Origin: Alphaproteobacteria bacterium
Lineage (GTDB): Bacteria; Pseudomonadota; Alphaproteobacteria; JACAEB01
Assembly: GCA_024236075.1 (NCBI GenBank)
Contig: JACKLE010000002.1
Span: 62,001 to 126,000 of the forward strand
Direction: 5' to 3'
Length of the DNA stretch: 64,000 bases
Each line of letters opens with the position of its first letter. Position 1 is the stretch's first letter. Shown here piece after piece: positions 1 to 9,318 of this stretch. The notes below the pieces were generated by a model. The model saw only the letters and a program-made list of their open reading frames with translations, had not been told where the DNA came from and made no database searches. The translations under genes were made by a program, and so were the position numbers.

Positions 1-312
1 CGCTACGACCTCGACAGCCAGGACCAGCAGGCCCTGTCGCGTCAGGCCGCGTGGCTGAAGCTCTATCCGAAATACAACGTGACGGTCGAAGGCCATTGCG
101 ACGAGCGCGGCACGCGCGAGTACAACTTCGCCCTCGGCGCGCGCCGCGCCAACGCCGTGCGCGACTATCTCGTCACCCTCGGCGTCGAGCCCGGCCGCGT
201 CCGGACGATCTCCTACGGCAAGGAGCGCCCGGTGTGCTCGGAGTCGGTGGAAGGCTGCTGGTCGCAGAACCGCCGCGGCGTGACGGTCCTCAACACGACG
301 GCCGGCTCCTGA
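1..312 (+). CDS. pal: Peptidoglycan-associated lipoprotein Pal, C-terminal part
   Basis: The open frame runs in from the window edge and gives the last 103 residues of an OmpA-like domain. The segment with VEGHCDERGTREYN, then LGARRANAVRDYL and ISYGKERP, is the classic Pal peptidoglycan-binding core. In the family, Pal is an outer-membrane lipoprotein that binds meso-diaminopimelate in peptidoglycan and joins TolB in the Tol-Pal complex, which constricts the outer membrane at division. The lipobox and N-terminus lie outside the window. The next gene on the same strand is the Tol-Pal partner cpoB/ybgF, which supports the call. Confidence 0.95.
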   Translation, partial: RYDLDSQDQQALSRQAAWLKLYPKYNVTVEGHCDERGTREYNFALGARRANAVRDYLVTLGVEPGRVRTISYGKERPVCSESVEGCWSQNRRGVTVLNTTAGS

Positions 313-351
313 TCCGAGCCGCGCGACGGGGGGCCGACGCGGCCCCTCGAG

Positions 352-377
352 CGGGCGCCGCCCCGGCGCGGCGCCCG
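352..377 (+). terminator. GC-rich hairpin between pal and cpoB
   Basis: A perfect 9-bp stem (352-360 with 369-377) with an 8-nt loop sits 40 bases after pal. No T-run follows, so it may be an mRNA 3'-end or processing hairpin rather than a true intrinsic terminator. A second weaker pairing follows between about 399 and 428. Confidence 0.35.
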
Positions 378-509
378 GCCTTGGGGCAGTCTTGAAAAGG
401 ACGCATTCCCCCCTTTGGATTTGCGTCCGCTCGGACGACGGCCCGGCGCCGCCGTGGCGACGCGAGCTTCGCCGCAGCGGCTCGACCTGAGACCACTCGA
501 CCCGACGAG

Positions 510-1595
510 ATGTGCCGCGTGAACAGGATTGAGGCCTCCCGATCGACGGCGTCGCGCCTAGCGCGCGCCATCCTCCTCGCGGGCGCGGCCCTCGGGGCCG
601 CTCTCGCGCCCCTCGCCGCCGAGGAGCCGAACCCGCCCGCCGCGATGCCGGGCCAGCCGGCGCCCTCCTTCCCCGCCGCCCCGTCGCCCGCCTCCCTGTC
701 CGACGCGCCGGACGATGCCGCCCTGCGCGCGCTCGACGCCCGCATCGCGCGGCTCGAGGCGATCGTCGGGGAGCTCCGGGCGCAGAAGTTCGGCGCCGAG
801 GCGGGCGCCTCGCTCGGCGGCTCGGCGGCCGGCGAGGCGGGACCCACGCCCGCCGCGGCCCGCCTCATGCTGCGCCTCGACGGGCTCGAGCGCAGCGTGC
901 TCGAGCTCACCGGCAAGCTCGAGAGCCTGCAATACGATGTGCGCTCGGCCAATGCGCGTCTCGACACCTTCGCCGGCGACGTCGAGTTCCGCCTGACGAC
1001 GCTCGAGGGCGGCACGCCCGCGATGCCCGCGCAGGGCACCGCGGAGGCGGGCGGCCTTCCGGCCCCGCTCGCCTCCTCGTCCGGCGGCGTCCCGGTTCCC
1101 CGGCCCGCGCCCGGCGCGCTGGCGGAGACGCCGGCGCTCGGCATTCCCTCCGAGGCGGTCGCGCGCGGCGCCAAGCCTTTGGGCACCGTGCCCCTGGCCT
1201 CCCTCGGTGGGACGGACACGGAGGATTTCCGCGCCGCCTTCAATCTGATGGCGAACGGTCAGTTCGCGGAGGCCGAGGGCGCGTTCCGCGACTTCCTCGA
1301 GATCCATCCGAAATCGGCGCTGAAGGGCGACGCGCAGTTCTGGCTCGGCGAGTCCCTCTTCGTGCGCGGCAGCTATGCCGAGGCGGCGACCGCCTTCCTC
1401 AAGGGCGTGCGCGACAATCCGAAAGGCACCAAGGCGCCGGACAGCCTCCTGAAGCTCGGCATGGCCCTGGGCAAGCTCAATCAGACCTCCGAGGCCTGCT
1501 CGGCCTTCGGCGAGCTCAAGGACCGCTATCCCAATGCGCCGGCCAAGGTCACCGAGACCGCCCGGCGCGAGGCGGCGGCCATCGGCTGCCCCTGA
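510..1595 (+). CDS. cpoB: Tol-Pal system protein CpoB/YbgF (periplasmic TPR protein)
   Basis: The product has 361 residues. It starts with a signal peptide (basic residues, then an alanine/leucine core ending LAPLAAEE near residue 38), followed by a proline/alanine-rich stretch, a coiled-coil segment around residues 65-165 (ALDARIARLEAIVGEL, LDGLERSVLELTGKLESL) and C-terminal TPR repeats from about residue 240 (AFNLMANGQFAEAEGAFRDFLE, DAQFWLGESLFVRGSYAEAATAF). This is the YbgF/CpoB layout, which links peptidoglycan synthesis to Tol-driven constriction. It follows pal, as in most proteobacteria. The start at 510 has only a weak ribosome site; a start slightly downstream is possible. Confidence 0.9.
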   Translation: MCRVNRIEASRSTASRLARAILLAGAALGAALAPLAAEEPNPPAAMPGQPAPSFPAAPSPASLSDAPDDAALRALDARIARLEAIVGELRAQKFGAEAGASLGGSAAGEAGPTPAAARLMLRLDGLERSVLELTGKLESLQYDVRSANARLDTFAGDVEFRLTTLEGGTPAMPAQGTAEAGGLPAPLASSSGGVPVPRPAPGALAETPALGIPSEAVARGAKPLGTVPLASLGGTDTEDFRAAFNLMANGQFAEAEGAFRDFLEIHPKSALKGDAQFWLGESLFVRGSYAEAATAFLKGVRDNPKGTKAPDSLLKLGMALGKLNQTSEACSAFGELKDRYPNAPAKVTETARREAAAIGCP

Positions 1596-2938
1596 TGGCC
1601 CGCGCGAGAGGCCGGGCGCGGGACGCCGGCGTCTCCCTGGCCCAACGCTTCGCGCGCGCTCTCGAGGGCCTCGCGCCCCGGCTTCCCTTCGCCGTCGCCG
1701 TCTCGGGGGGCTCCGACAGCCTCGCGCTGCTCCATCTCGCGAGCGCCCTCCTGGGCACGGACCGCCGGCGGGGCCTCGTCGTCCTCACCGTGGATCATGG
1801 CCTGCGCGCGGGTTCGCGCGAGGAGGCCGGCGCGGTGCTCGATGCGGCGCGGGCGCTCGGCCATGGCGCCCACCGGCTCGACTGGGAAGGGGGCAAGCCC
1901 GCGACGGGCATTCAGGCGGCCGCGCGCGCGGCGCGCTATCGCCTCCTCGGCGCCTGGTGCCTCGCGCACGGGGTCGGCGACCTCGTCGTGGCGCATACGG
2001 AGGATGACGCGGCCGAGACCTTCCTCATGCGCCTCGCGCGCGGGGGCGGGATCGACGCCCTCGCCGGCATGGCGCCGGCCGCCCCCGTGCCGGGCGCCGC
2101 GCAGGTGCGCCTGCTGCGCCCCCTGCTCGGCTTTTCGCGCGGCGAGCTGCGCGCCGATCTCGCCGCGCGGGGGATCGCGTGGCGCGAGGATCCCTCCAAT
2201 GCCGATCCGCGCTTCGAGCGGCGCGCGGCTGCGCGGACAGATGGAGCGCCTCGCGGAGGCCGGCCTCACGCGGGCGGCCCTCGCGCGCACGGCGCGCCAG
2301 CTCGCCCGCGCCGCGCGCCGCGCTCCGCTCGGCGCGGCGACGGACACCTCCTCGCCGCGGCGCTGAAGCTCGCGCCCGAGGGCTTCGCGACGCTCCCGCG
2401 CGCTGCGCTCGCCGGCGCGCCCGACGAGATCGCCATGCGCGCCCTCGCGCGCGCGCTCGCCGCGGTCTCCGGCACGCCGCCGCGCGCGCGGCTCGCCGCC
2501 CTGGAGCGCCTCGCCGGCCGCCTGCGACACGGCGAGCCTCGCCGCGACGCTCGGCGGCTGCCGCATCCCGCGCGCGGGCCTCTCGTTCACATTTGCCGCG
2601 AATTGCGCGGCATCGAGGGCGCGGCGGCGCTGCGGGCGGGCGAGGCCCGTCTCTGGGACCGCCGCTTCCGGGTGGCGCTCGCGCCCGGCCCGGCCGAAGG
2701 CGAGGTCGGCGCCCTGGGCGCGGCCGGCCTCGCGGCGATCCGCCCGGCGCTCGCGCCCGAGCGGCTGGCGCCGATCCCCGCGCCGGCGCGCCTCGCGCTG
2801 CCCGCGCTCCGGAGCGGGGGCGAGGTGCTCGCCGTGCCCCATCTCGCCTTCGCGCGCGACGGGGGCCGGGGCTTTTCCGCCGAGCTCGCGAACATTACCG
2901 CGCCGGCAACGATGTCTTCGCCAATGGACGCGCTATGA
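1595..2938 (+). CDS. tilS: tRNA(Ile)-lysidine synthetase TilS, with two internal out-of-frame stretches
   Basis: TilS puts lysidine on C34 of tRNA-Ile(CAU), changing its reading from AUG to AUA, and is normally essential. Residues 30-40 carry the PP-loop SGGSDSLALL; VDHGLRAGSREEA and AHTEDDAAETFLMRLARGGG follow. The gene overlaps the cpoB stop (TGATG). Two stretches read poorly in this frame (arginine/proline-rich) while the next frame (+1 nt) gives TilS-like protein: about 2219-2347 (GQMERLAEAGLTRAALARTA) and about 2523-2583 (TASLAATLGGCRI). Each fits one extra base followed by one missing base, so the frame is restored both times. Either the sequence has indel errors or the gene is damaged; I favour errors. 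The C-terminus after about 2880 is also uncertain. Confidence 0.8.
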   Translation: MARARGRARDAGVSLAQRFARALEGLAPRLPFAVAVSGGSDSLALLHLASALLGTDRRRGLVVLTVDHGLRAGSREEAGAVLDAARALGHGAHRLDWEGGKPATGIQAAARAARYRLLGAWCLAHGVGDLVVAHTEDDAAETFLMRLARGGGIDALAGMAPAAPVPGAAQVRLLRPLLGFSRGELRADLAARGIAWREDPSNADPRFERRAAARTDGAPRGGRPHAGGPRAHGAPARPRRAPRSARRGDGHLLAAALKLAPEGFATLPRAALAGAPDEIAMRALARALAAVSGTPPRARLAALERLAGRLRHGEPRRDARRLPHPARGPLVHICRELRGIEGAAALRAGEARLWDRRFRVALAPGPAEGEVGALGAAGLAAIRPALAPERLAPIPAPARLALPALRSGGEVLAVPHLAFARDGGRGFSAELANITAPATMSSPMDAL

Positions 2939-2983
2939 TGCGGGCGTGGCAATTGCACACGCGGGCATTATCTTAGGCGAGGC

Positions 2984-3000
2984 GGGCCGCCGGGCGGCCC
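2984..3000 (+). terminator. Compact GC hairpin between tilS and ftsH
   Basis: Positions 2984-2991 and 2993-3000 are perfect reverse complements, giving about 7 pairs with a tiny loop 29 bases before the ftsH start. There is no T-run. It could be a weak terminator or a leader structure of ftsH. Confidence 0.25.
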
Positions 3001-3028
3001 CTTCACGTCGCGTCGAGGCATTCAAGGC

Positions 3029-4963
3029 ATGAATATTCGCAACATCGCGCTGTGGGCCGTGATCCTCATCGTGCTCATCATGCTCTTCAACCTGTTCGAG
3101 AATCCGGGCGGGCGGAGCGGGGCCGAGGAGATCAGCTTCTCGACGCTTCTGCGCCGGGTCGACGCGAACGAGGTGCGCGAGGTCCAGATCGAGGGCGAGA
3201 AGATCTCCGGCCACATGACGAACGGCACGGCCTTCGTCACCACCGCGCCGCCGGACCCCTCGCTCGTCGACCGCCTCTACGGCAAGAACGTCGAGATCCG
3301 CGCCGTGCCCGAAGGCGAGGGCATGAACCTCATCGGGATGATCATCTCCTGGTTCCCGATGCTGCTGCTCATCGCGGTCTGGATCTACTTCATGCGCCAG
3401 ATGCAGTCGGGCGGCGGCAAGGCGATGGGCTTCGGCAAGTCCAAGGCCAAGCTGCTGACCGAGCGCCAGGGGCGCGTCACCTTCGAGGACGTCGCCGGCA
3501 TCGACGAGGCCAAGGTCGAGCTCGAGGAGATCGTCGAGTTCCTCCGCGATCCGCAGAAGTTCCAGCGCCTGGGCGGGCGCATCCCGAAGGGCGTGCTCCT
3601 CGTCGGGCCGCCCGGCACCGGCAAGACGCTGCTCGCGCGCGCCATCGCGGGCGAGGCGAACGTGCCCTTCTTCACCATCTCGGGCTCGGACTTCGTCGAG
3701 ATGTTCGTGGGCGTGGGCGCCTCCCGCGTGCGCGACATGTTCGAGCAGGCCAAGAAGAACGCGCCCTGCATCATCTTCATCGACGAGATCGACGCGGTCG
3801 GGCGCCATCGCGGCGCGGGCCTGGGCGGCGGCAACGACGAGCGCGAGCAGACCCTGAACCAGCTCCTCGTCGAGATGGACGGCTTCGAGGCGAACGAGGG
3901 CGTCATCCTCATCGCCGCGACGAACCGGCCCGACGTGCTCGACCCCGCGCTGCTGCGCCCCGGCCGCTTCGACCGCCAGGTCATCGTTCCGAACCCGGAC
4001 ATTGTCGGCCGGGAGAAGATCCTCCGCGTGCACATGCGCAAGGTTCCGATCGCGCCCGACGTCGACCCGAAGGTCATCGCGCGCGGCACGCCGGGCTTCT
4101 CGGGCGCCGATCTCGCCAACCTCGTCAACGAGGCGGCCCTCCTCGCCGCGCGGCGCAACAAGCGCCTCGTCACCATGCGCGAGTTCGAGGACGCCAAGGA
4201 CAAGGTGCTCATGGGCTCGGAGCGCAAGTCCATGGCCATGAAGGATTCGGAGAAGCGCCTCACCGCCTATCACGAGGGCGGCCACGCCATCGTCGCGCTC
4301 ACCGTCCCCTATGCCGATCCCGTGCACAAGGCGACGATCATTCCGCGCGGGCGCGCGCTCGGCATGGTGACGCAGCTTCCCGAGGACGACAAATATTCGC
4401 TGACCCTCGCCGAGATGCGCTCGCGCATGGCGATCCTTTTCGGGGGCCGCTGCGCGGAGGAGATCATCTTCGGCGCGGACATGGTGACCTCGGGCGCCTC
4501 GTCCGACATCGACCAGGCGACGCGGCTCGCCCGCGCCATGGTCACGCGCTGGGGCCTCTCGGCCCTCGGGCCGGTGGCCTTCGGCGAGAACCAGGAGGAG
4601 GTCTTCCTCGGCCACGCCGTCTCGCGCCAGCAGAACGTCTCGGAGGAGACCGCGCGCAAGATCGACTCGGAGATCACCCGCATCGTGGTCGAGGGCCACG
4701 ACGCCGCGCACACGATCCTCACCGAGCGGCTCGACGACCTGCACCGCCTCGCCGAGGCGCTGCTCGAGTTCGAGACGCTCTCGGGCGAGGAGATCAAGAT
4801 GGTGCTGCGCGGCGAGCGCCCGGTGCGCGAGGAGGTCTCCGAGGTCGACGTGCCGAGCCGCGTCACCTCCACCGTGCCGAGCGCCGGCCGCGGCAAGAAG
4901 GGCGGCGGCGAAGGCGCCGCCGGCGCCGCCGCAGGCCCCGAGCCCGAGCCCCAGGGAGCGTGA
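3029..4963 (+). CDS. ftsH: ATP-dependent zinc metalloprotease FtsH
   Basis: At 644 residues this has the full family length. Two membrane segments (about residues 6-24 and 101-121) flank a periplasmic region, followed by the AAA+ domain with Walker A GPPGTGKT at residues 193-200, Walker B CIIFIDEIDAVG and the arginine-finger region RPGRFDRQ, then the M41 protease with zinc site HEGGH at residues 415-419. FtsH is a hexameric inner-membrane protease that degrades damaged membrane proteins and regulators such as RpoH and LpxC in bacteria where this has been studied; rpoH lies 30 kb downstream here. The C-terminal tail is rich in Gly, Ala and Glu. Placement after tilS is the usual alphaproteobacterial order. 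Confidence 0.97.
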   Translation: MNIRNIALWAVILIVLIMLFNLFENPGGRSGAEEISFSTLLRRVDANEVREVQIEGEKISGHMTNGTAFVTTAPPDPSLVDRLYGKNVEIRAVPEGEGMNLIGMIISWFPMLLLIAVWIYFMRQMQSGGGKAMGFGKSKAKLLTERQGRVTFEDVAGIDEAKVELEEIVEFLRDPQKFQRLGGRIPKGVLLVGPPGTGKTLLARAIAGEANVPFFTISGSDFVEMFVGVGASRVRDMFEQAKKNAPCIIFIDEIDAVGRHRGAGLGGGNDEREQTLNQLLVEMDGFEANEGVILIAATNRPDVLDPALLRPGRFDRQVIVPNPDIVGREKILRVHMRKVPIAPDVDPKVIARGTPGFSGADLANLVNEAALLAARRNKRLVTMREFEDAKDKVLMGSERKSMAMKDSEKRLTAYHEGGHAIVALTVPYADPVHKATIIPRGRALGMVTQLPEDDKYSLTLAEMRSRMAILFGGRCAEEIIFGADMVTSGASSDIDQATRLARAMVTRWGLSALGPVAFGENQEEVFLGHAVSRQQNVSEETARKIDSEITRIVVEGHDAAHTILTERLDDLHRLAEALLEFETLSGEEIKMVLRGERPVREEVSEVDVPSRVTSTVPSAGRGKKGGGEGAAGAAAGPEPEPQGA

Positions 4964-5028
4964 GGGGGGAGGCGGGAGAATGCGCCCGCCGCCTCGTTCG
5001 GTGCACGATCGGTGCAGATATTGCGCTC

Positions 5029-5198
5029 ATGACGCACCGGCCGCTCCTCTCGAGCTTCCTCGCGAACGGTACCGAGCCGGGCAAGGCGGCGATCCGTCCC
5101 CAGCGCGTGGGCGCCGCCCTCAACTTGCCGCTGGGCGAGGTCGCGAAGCTCGCCCGGGTCCACCGCGACACGCTCGCGCGCTCGCGCGCCGCCTGGCG
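5029..5198 (+). pseudogene. N-terminal remnant of an Xre/MbcA/ParS-type antitoxin
   Basis: From the ATG at 5029 the reading gives about 55 plausible residues, including RPQRVGAALNLPLGEVAKLA followed by RVHRDTLAR. This resembles the N-terminal helical part of alphaproteobacterial antitoxins with a DUF2384 (MbcA/ParS toxin-binding) domain. After about 5194 the frame turns into serine/arginine-rich noise, while another frame continues a different gene, so the toxin-binding domain is missing. No matching RES-type toxin gene follows. I read it as a broken antitoxin joined by deletion to the next fragment. The family call rests on a short match. Confidence 0.45.
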
Positions 5199-5513
5199 GG
5201 CGCGGTGGACGTCGTCGAGCTCGCCCGCCGCGACTTCGAGCCCGCCAAATGGTTTCTCATTCGTCAGTTTGAGGACGAAAAGGGCCCCGCGCGCGCCGTC
5301 GCGGCCTATTGGCTGCGGCGCACCTTCGCCGGCCGGCAGGCGGCGGCCTTCAAGGCTGCGCTCGACGGCGAGGCGAAGGACGCGCTGGAGCTGATGGAGG
5401 AAAGGGCCCCCTACACCATGATCCTCGTAAAGCCCTATGCCGCGCTCCTGGTCAGATGCCTGCCCGATTGGGCGGAATATGCCGAGCGCGTCCTCAACGA
5501 GCCGCTGAGGTAG
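5199..5513 (+). pseudogene. 5'-truncated copy of the neighbouring Sel1-like gene
   Basis: The frame encodes GAVDVVELARRDFEPAKWFL, then RAVAAYWLRR, PYTMILVKPY and a terminal NEPLR. It aligns along its whole length with the C-terminal third of the intact gene just downstream (GALDIVELARRDFEPAKWYL, RAVAAYWLRR, PYAMLLIAPF, SRPLR). Only about 104 codons remain, with no start of their own; the sequence begins abruptly where the antitoxin remnant ends. This is a partial duplicate or deletion scar rather than a working gene, unless the fused reading from a start near 4980 is translated. Confidence 0.7.
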
Positions 5514-5589
5514 TTTCGCAAGCAGATCCCGCATTGCCATATCGGTCGTCATGGCCGATGCTTTGCCAAAAGGGGCAAGGGAGGGGGCG

Positions 5590-6795
5590 ATGCGGGCATT
5601 TTCAAGATTGCTTGGAGTAGTGGCGCTGTTCTCGCTCGGCGCCGCGACGGCGCTCCTCGGCGTCATCTGCGTCCTCGCCTTTCAGATCCGCGGAAGCGAT
5701 GTCGACTGGAAGCCCGCTTACGACGACTGGCTTTCGCAGGAGCGGACGGACGAGGCCCGCGCGCTTCTTCTTCGCGCATATCTCGCGGAAATTCCTTCGG
5801 CAAGCCTTTTCTTGGCGGAACGATATCGGGCCGGCGACGATGTGTTCGGGGAATGTGAAGGCGACGGCTCGCTAGACTGTCTCGCAGAAAAGGCCGAGGC
5901 CTTTGAAATGCGTGCGGGTCGCCGGAACGATCCGACGCTCTCGGAATACGTTCGCATGACGTGGAGGGATCTTACACCCGCAATCGGAGATCTCTTCAGA
6001 CGGGGCTTCGACGCCGAAAGCCGCTCCGAGCTTGCGCTCCGGACGATGTGCCTGCCGGTATGGGAGGCTTGGTTGCAGGCGCCGAGTCTCCATCTCGGGG
6101 AGTTTCTCTATGCTCACACGGGCGATCCCTCGTGGCGGACGCCCAAGCTCGAGGCCCGCATCGGCTACTGCCGTGAGGCCATGTTCGATTCCTACGTCCA
6201 AAAAATCGCCCCGCAGATCAAAGCCGGCAAGAGCCTCCGCGACCTGGCCGTGCGCACTTCCGGAGAGCATTTCTCTCTCTACGAGATCGCCGGGTTCCGA
6301 CGCGTGGTCGCGCGCGGGCTCGGGTCGGACGCCGCGACGTTTGAAGCGGCACGCTTGTTTGCAGAGGGTGAACCTCGTGTTCTGGGAGACCAATACGGCG
6401 ATATACGTTGTCGAACGGACAAGCCGGTAAGTCCGGCCCTCCGACAGATGGAGGGCGCCTTGGACATTGTCGAGCTTGCGCGGCGCGACTTCGAGCCGGC
6501 GAAGTGGTATCTCATTCGCCGGTTTCAGGACGGGAATTTCCTCGGTCCCTCGCGGGCGGTCGCGGCCTATTGGCTGAGGCGCGCGAGCGCGGCCGTTCAG
6601 AGCGCCGCGCTGGAATCCCGCTTGAGCGAGACCGAGAAGGCCGATCTGGCGCTTCTCGAAGAAAAGGGGCCGTACGCAATGCTTCTCATCGCTCCTTTTC
6701 CTGAAGTCTACAGGGAGTGCAACGCCACGGACGCCTACGGAAAGGCGCTTTGGGACGCGCTCCTTCAAAGATATCTGTCCCGGCCCCTCAGATAG
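5590..6795 (+). CDS. Membrane-anchored Sel1-like hypothetical protein
   Basis: A 401-residue protein of no family I can name with certainty. The start at 5590 has a good ribosome site (gggaggggg) and opens with a signal-anchor (residues 5-32, LLGVVALFSLGAATALLGVI). The rest is soluble and helical, with Sel1/TPR-like pieces: RALLLRAYLAEIPSASLFLA, AERYRAGDDVFGEC, ARRDFEPAKWYLIRRFQDG and SRAVAAYWLRRASAA. Sel1 repeats generally hold protein partners at the envelope. A C-terminal fragment of a paralogue lies directly upstream. The gene uses more AT-rich codons than ftsH or folP and splits the usual ftsH-folP order, which suggests an acquired insert. Confidence 0.6.
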   Translation: MRAFSRLLGVVALFSLGAATALLGVICVLAFQIRGSDVDWKPAYDDWLSQERTDEARALLLRAYLAEIPSASLFLAERYRAGDDVFGECEGDGSLDCLAEKAEAFEMRAGRRNDPTLSEYVRMTWRDLTPAIGDLFRRGFDAESRSELALRTMCLPVWEAWLQAPSLHLGEFLYAHTGDPSWRTPKLEARIGYCREAMFDSYVQKIAPQIKAGKSLRDLAVRTSGEHFSLYEIAGFRRVVARGLGSDAATFEAARLFAEGEPRVLGDQYGDIRCRTDKPVSPALRQMEGALDIVELARRDFEPAKWYLIRRFQDGNFLGPSRAVAAYWLRRASAAVQSAALESRLSETEKADLALLEEKGPYAMLLIAPFPEVYRECNATDAYGKALWDALLQRYLSRPLR

Positions 6796-6804
6796 CTCGC
6801 CTCC

Positions 6805-7602
6805 ATGCCTCCCCCCCTCCTCATGGGCATATTGAACGTGACGCCGGACTCGTTTTCCGACGGCGGACGGTTTCGCGGGCTCGAGGCGGCGCTCGATCAT
6901 GCGCGCCTCATGAAGGAGGAGGGGGCGGACGTCATCGATGTGGGCGGGGAGTCGACGCGGCCCGGCGCCGAGGCGGTGGCGGTCGAGGAGGAGCTCGCCC
7001 GCGTCCTGCCGGTCGTCGAGCGCCTGGCGATCGAGGGGCTGGGGCCCGTCTCCATCGACACGCGCAAGGCGCGCGTCATGCGCGAGGCGGCCGCGATGGG
7101 CGCGGCGATGCTCAACGACGTCTCGGCGCTGACGCACGATCCCGAGAGCCTTTCGACGGCGGCGCGGCTCGGGCTGCCCGTCGTGCTGATGCATTCCCTG
7201 GGCGAGCCGGCGACGATGCAGCGAAATCCTCAGTACGAGGACGTTATCGCCGAGGTGACGGCGGCCCTGCGCGCCCGCCGCGACGCCGCTGAGGCGGCCG
7301 GCATCCCGCGCGAGAGGATCTGGCTCGATCCCGGCATCGGCTTCGGCAAGACGCGGGACCACAATCTCGCGCTCCTGCGGAACCTCGGCGCGCTGAAGGC
7401 GCTCGGCTGCAAGGTGCTGCTCGGCGCCTCGCGCAAGCGCTTCATCGCCGCGCTCGACCGCGACGTGCCGCCCGAGGCCCGTCTCGGCGGCTCGGTGGCG
7501 GTCTCCATCTGGGGCGCGCGCGCGGGCGCCGACATGCTGCGCGTCCACGATGTCGGCGCGACGCGCCAGGCCCTCGCGGTGTGGGGGGCGATCGCGGGCT
7601 AG
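6805..7602 (+). CDS. folP: Dihydropteroate synthase
   Basis: This 265-residue enzyme joins p-aminobenzoate to dihydropterin pyrophosphate in folate synthesis and is the sulfonamide target. Signature motifs are GILNVTPDSFSDGG near residue 8, DVIDVGGESTRPGA, ISIDTRKARV-type PVSIDTRKARV, MLNDVSAL and the C-terminal LGASRKRFI. Its length is typical of the family. It starts 9 bases after the Sel1-like gene, so it may be co-transcribed with it, though in related genomes folP usually follows ftsH directly. Confidence 0.96.
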   Translation: MPPPLLMGILNVTPDSFSDGGRFRGLEAALDHARLMKEEGADVIDVGGESTRPGAEAVAVEEELARVLPVVERLAIEGLGPVSIDTRKARVMREAAAMGAAMLNDVSALTHDPESLSTAARLGLPVVLMHSLGEPATMQRNPQYEDVIAEVTAALRARRDAAEAAGIPRERIWLDPGIGFGKTRDHNLALLRNLGALKALGCKVLLGASRKRFIAALDRDVPPEARLGGSVAVSIWGARAGADMLRVHDVGATRQALAVWGAIAG

Positions 7603-7971
7603 AGCCTTTCGAAATCTGATTTGGCCGCCCGACATTCACGACGTCATCCCGCGGCTCGACCGTGGGACCCATAGCCACCAACGCCGGGAGTATGGGACCC
7701 GCGGTCGAGCCGCGGGATGACGCTCTTGCTTGGCTGCACCCGTCCGTTCGGAAACGGCTCTTGCGCACAACCAATTGGTGTCGTCAGGGCGGGGCACAAG
7801 TGCGGCATGGCACGTCGTCCTCCACCCTCCCTCCTGGCCCATGGCTTGCGAGGCGCTTGCGGCGCCCCGCGCCCATCCGCCGCGCGGGACCTGGGGATAG
7901 AGGCTCTTTTTCGGTTAACGATCTTGGGCATAGACTGCGGCTTGGCCGGCCCGACGCGCCGGAGGAGTGGC
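7603..7971. other. Gap between folP and glmM
   Basis: This 369-base stretch holds a large imperfect palindrome at 7642-7722. I see no convincing gene in it: an upstream extension of the glmM frame exists but reads as noise and lacks homology before the ATG at 7972. The glmM promoter probably lies at about 7880-7940, but I cannot pick hexamers with confidence. Confidence 0.6.
7642..7722. repeat. 32-bp inverted repeat, REP-like hairpin
   Basis: Arms at 7642-7673 and 7691-7722 match at 30 of 32 positions, with a 17-base spacer. Each arm contains gtcatcccgcggctcgac or its reverse complement. Elements of this look are scattered between genes in many Hyphomicrobiales genomes and can act as transcription or RNA-stability barriers. 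Here it lies 40 bases after the folP stop and could end its transcript. Confidence 0.85.

Positions 7972-9314
<1,343 letters not shown>

Positions 9315-9318
<4 letters not shown>

Noticed and set aside
2940..3028. A heat-shock (RpoH) promoter before ftsH
   Set aside because: No CTTG-N17-CCTAT-like pair could be placed; only a hairpin is visible.
3052..5394. A 780-codon open frame overlapping ftsH in another frame
   Set aside because: It reads as Arg/Pro/His-rich low-complexity sequence, typical of alternative frames in GC-rich DNA. Only its tail from 5029 is considered, as an antitoxin remnant.
4980..5513. A single 177-codon gene from 4980 covering both remnants
   Set aside because: The first 70 residues in that frame are noise; the better reading switches frame at about 5194. 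Kept as two fragments.
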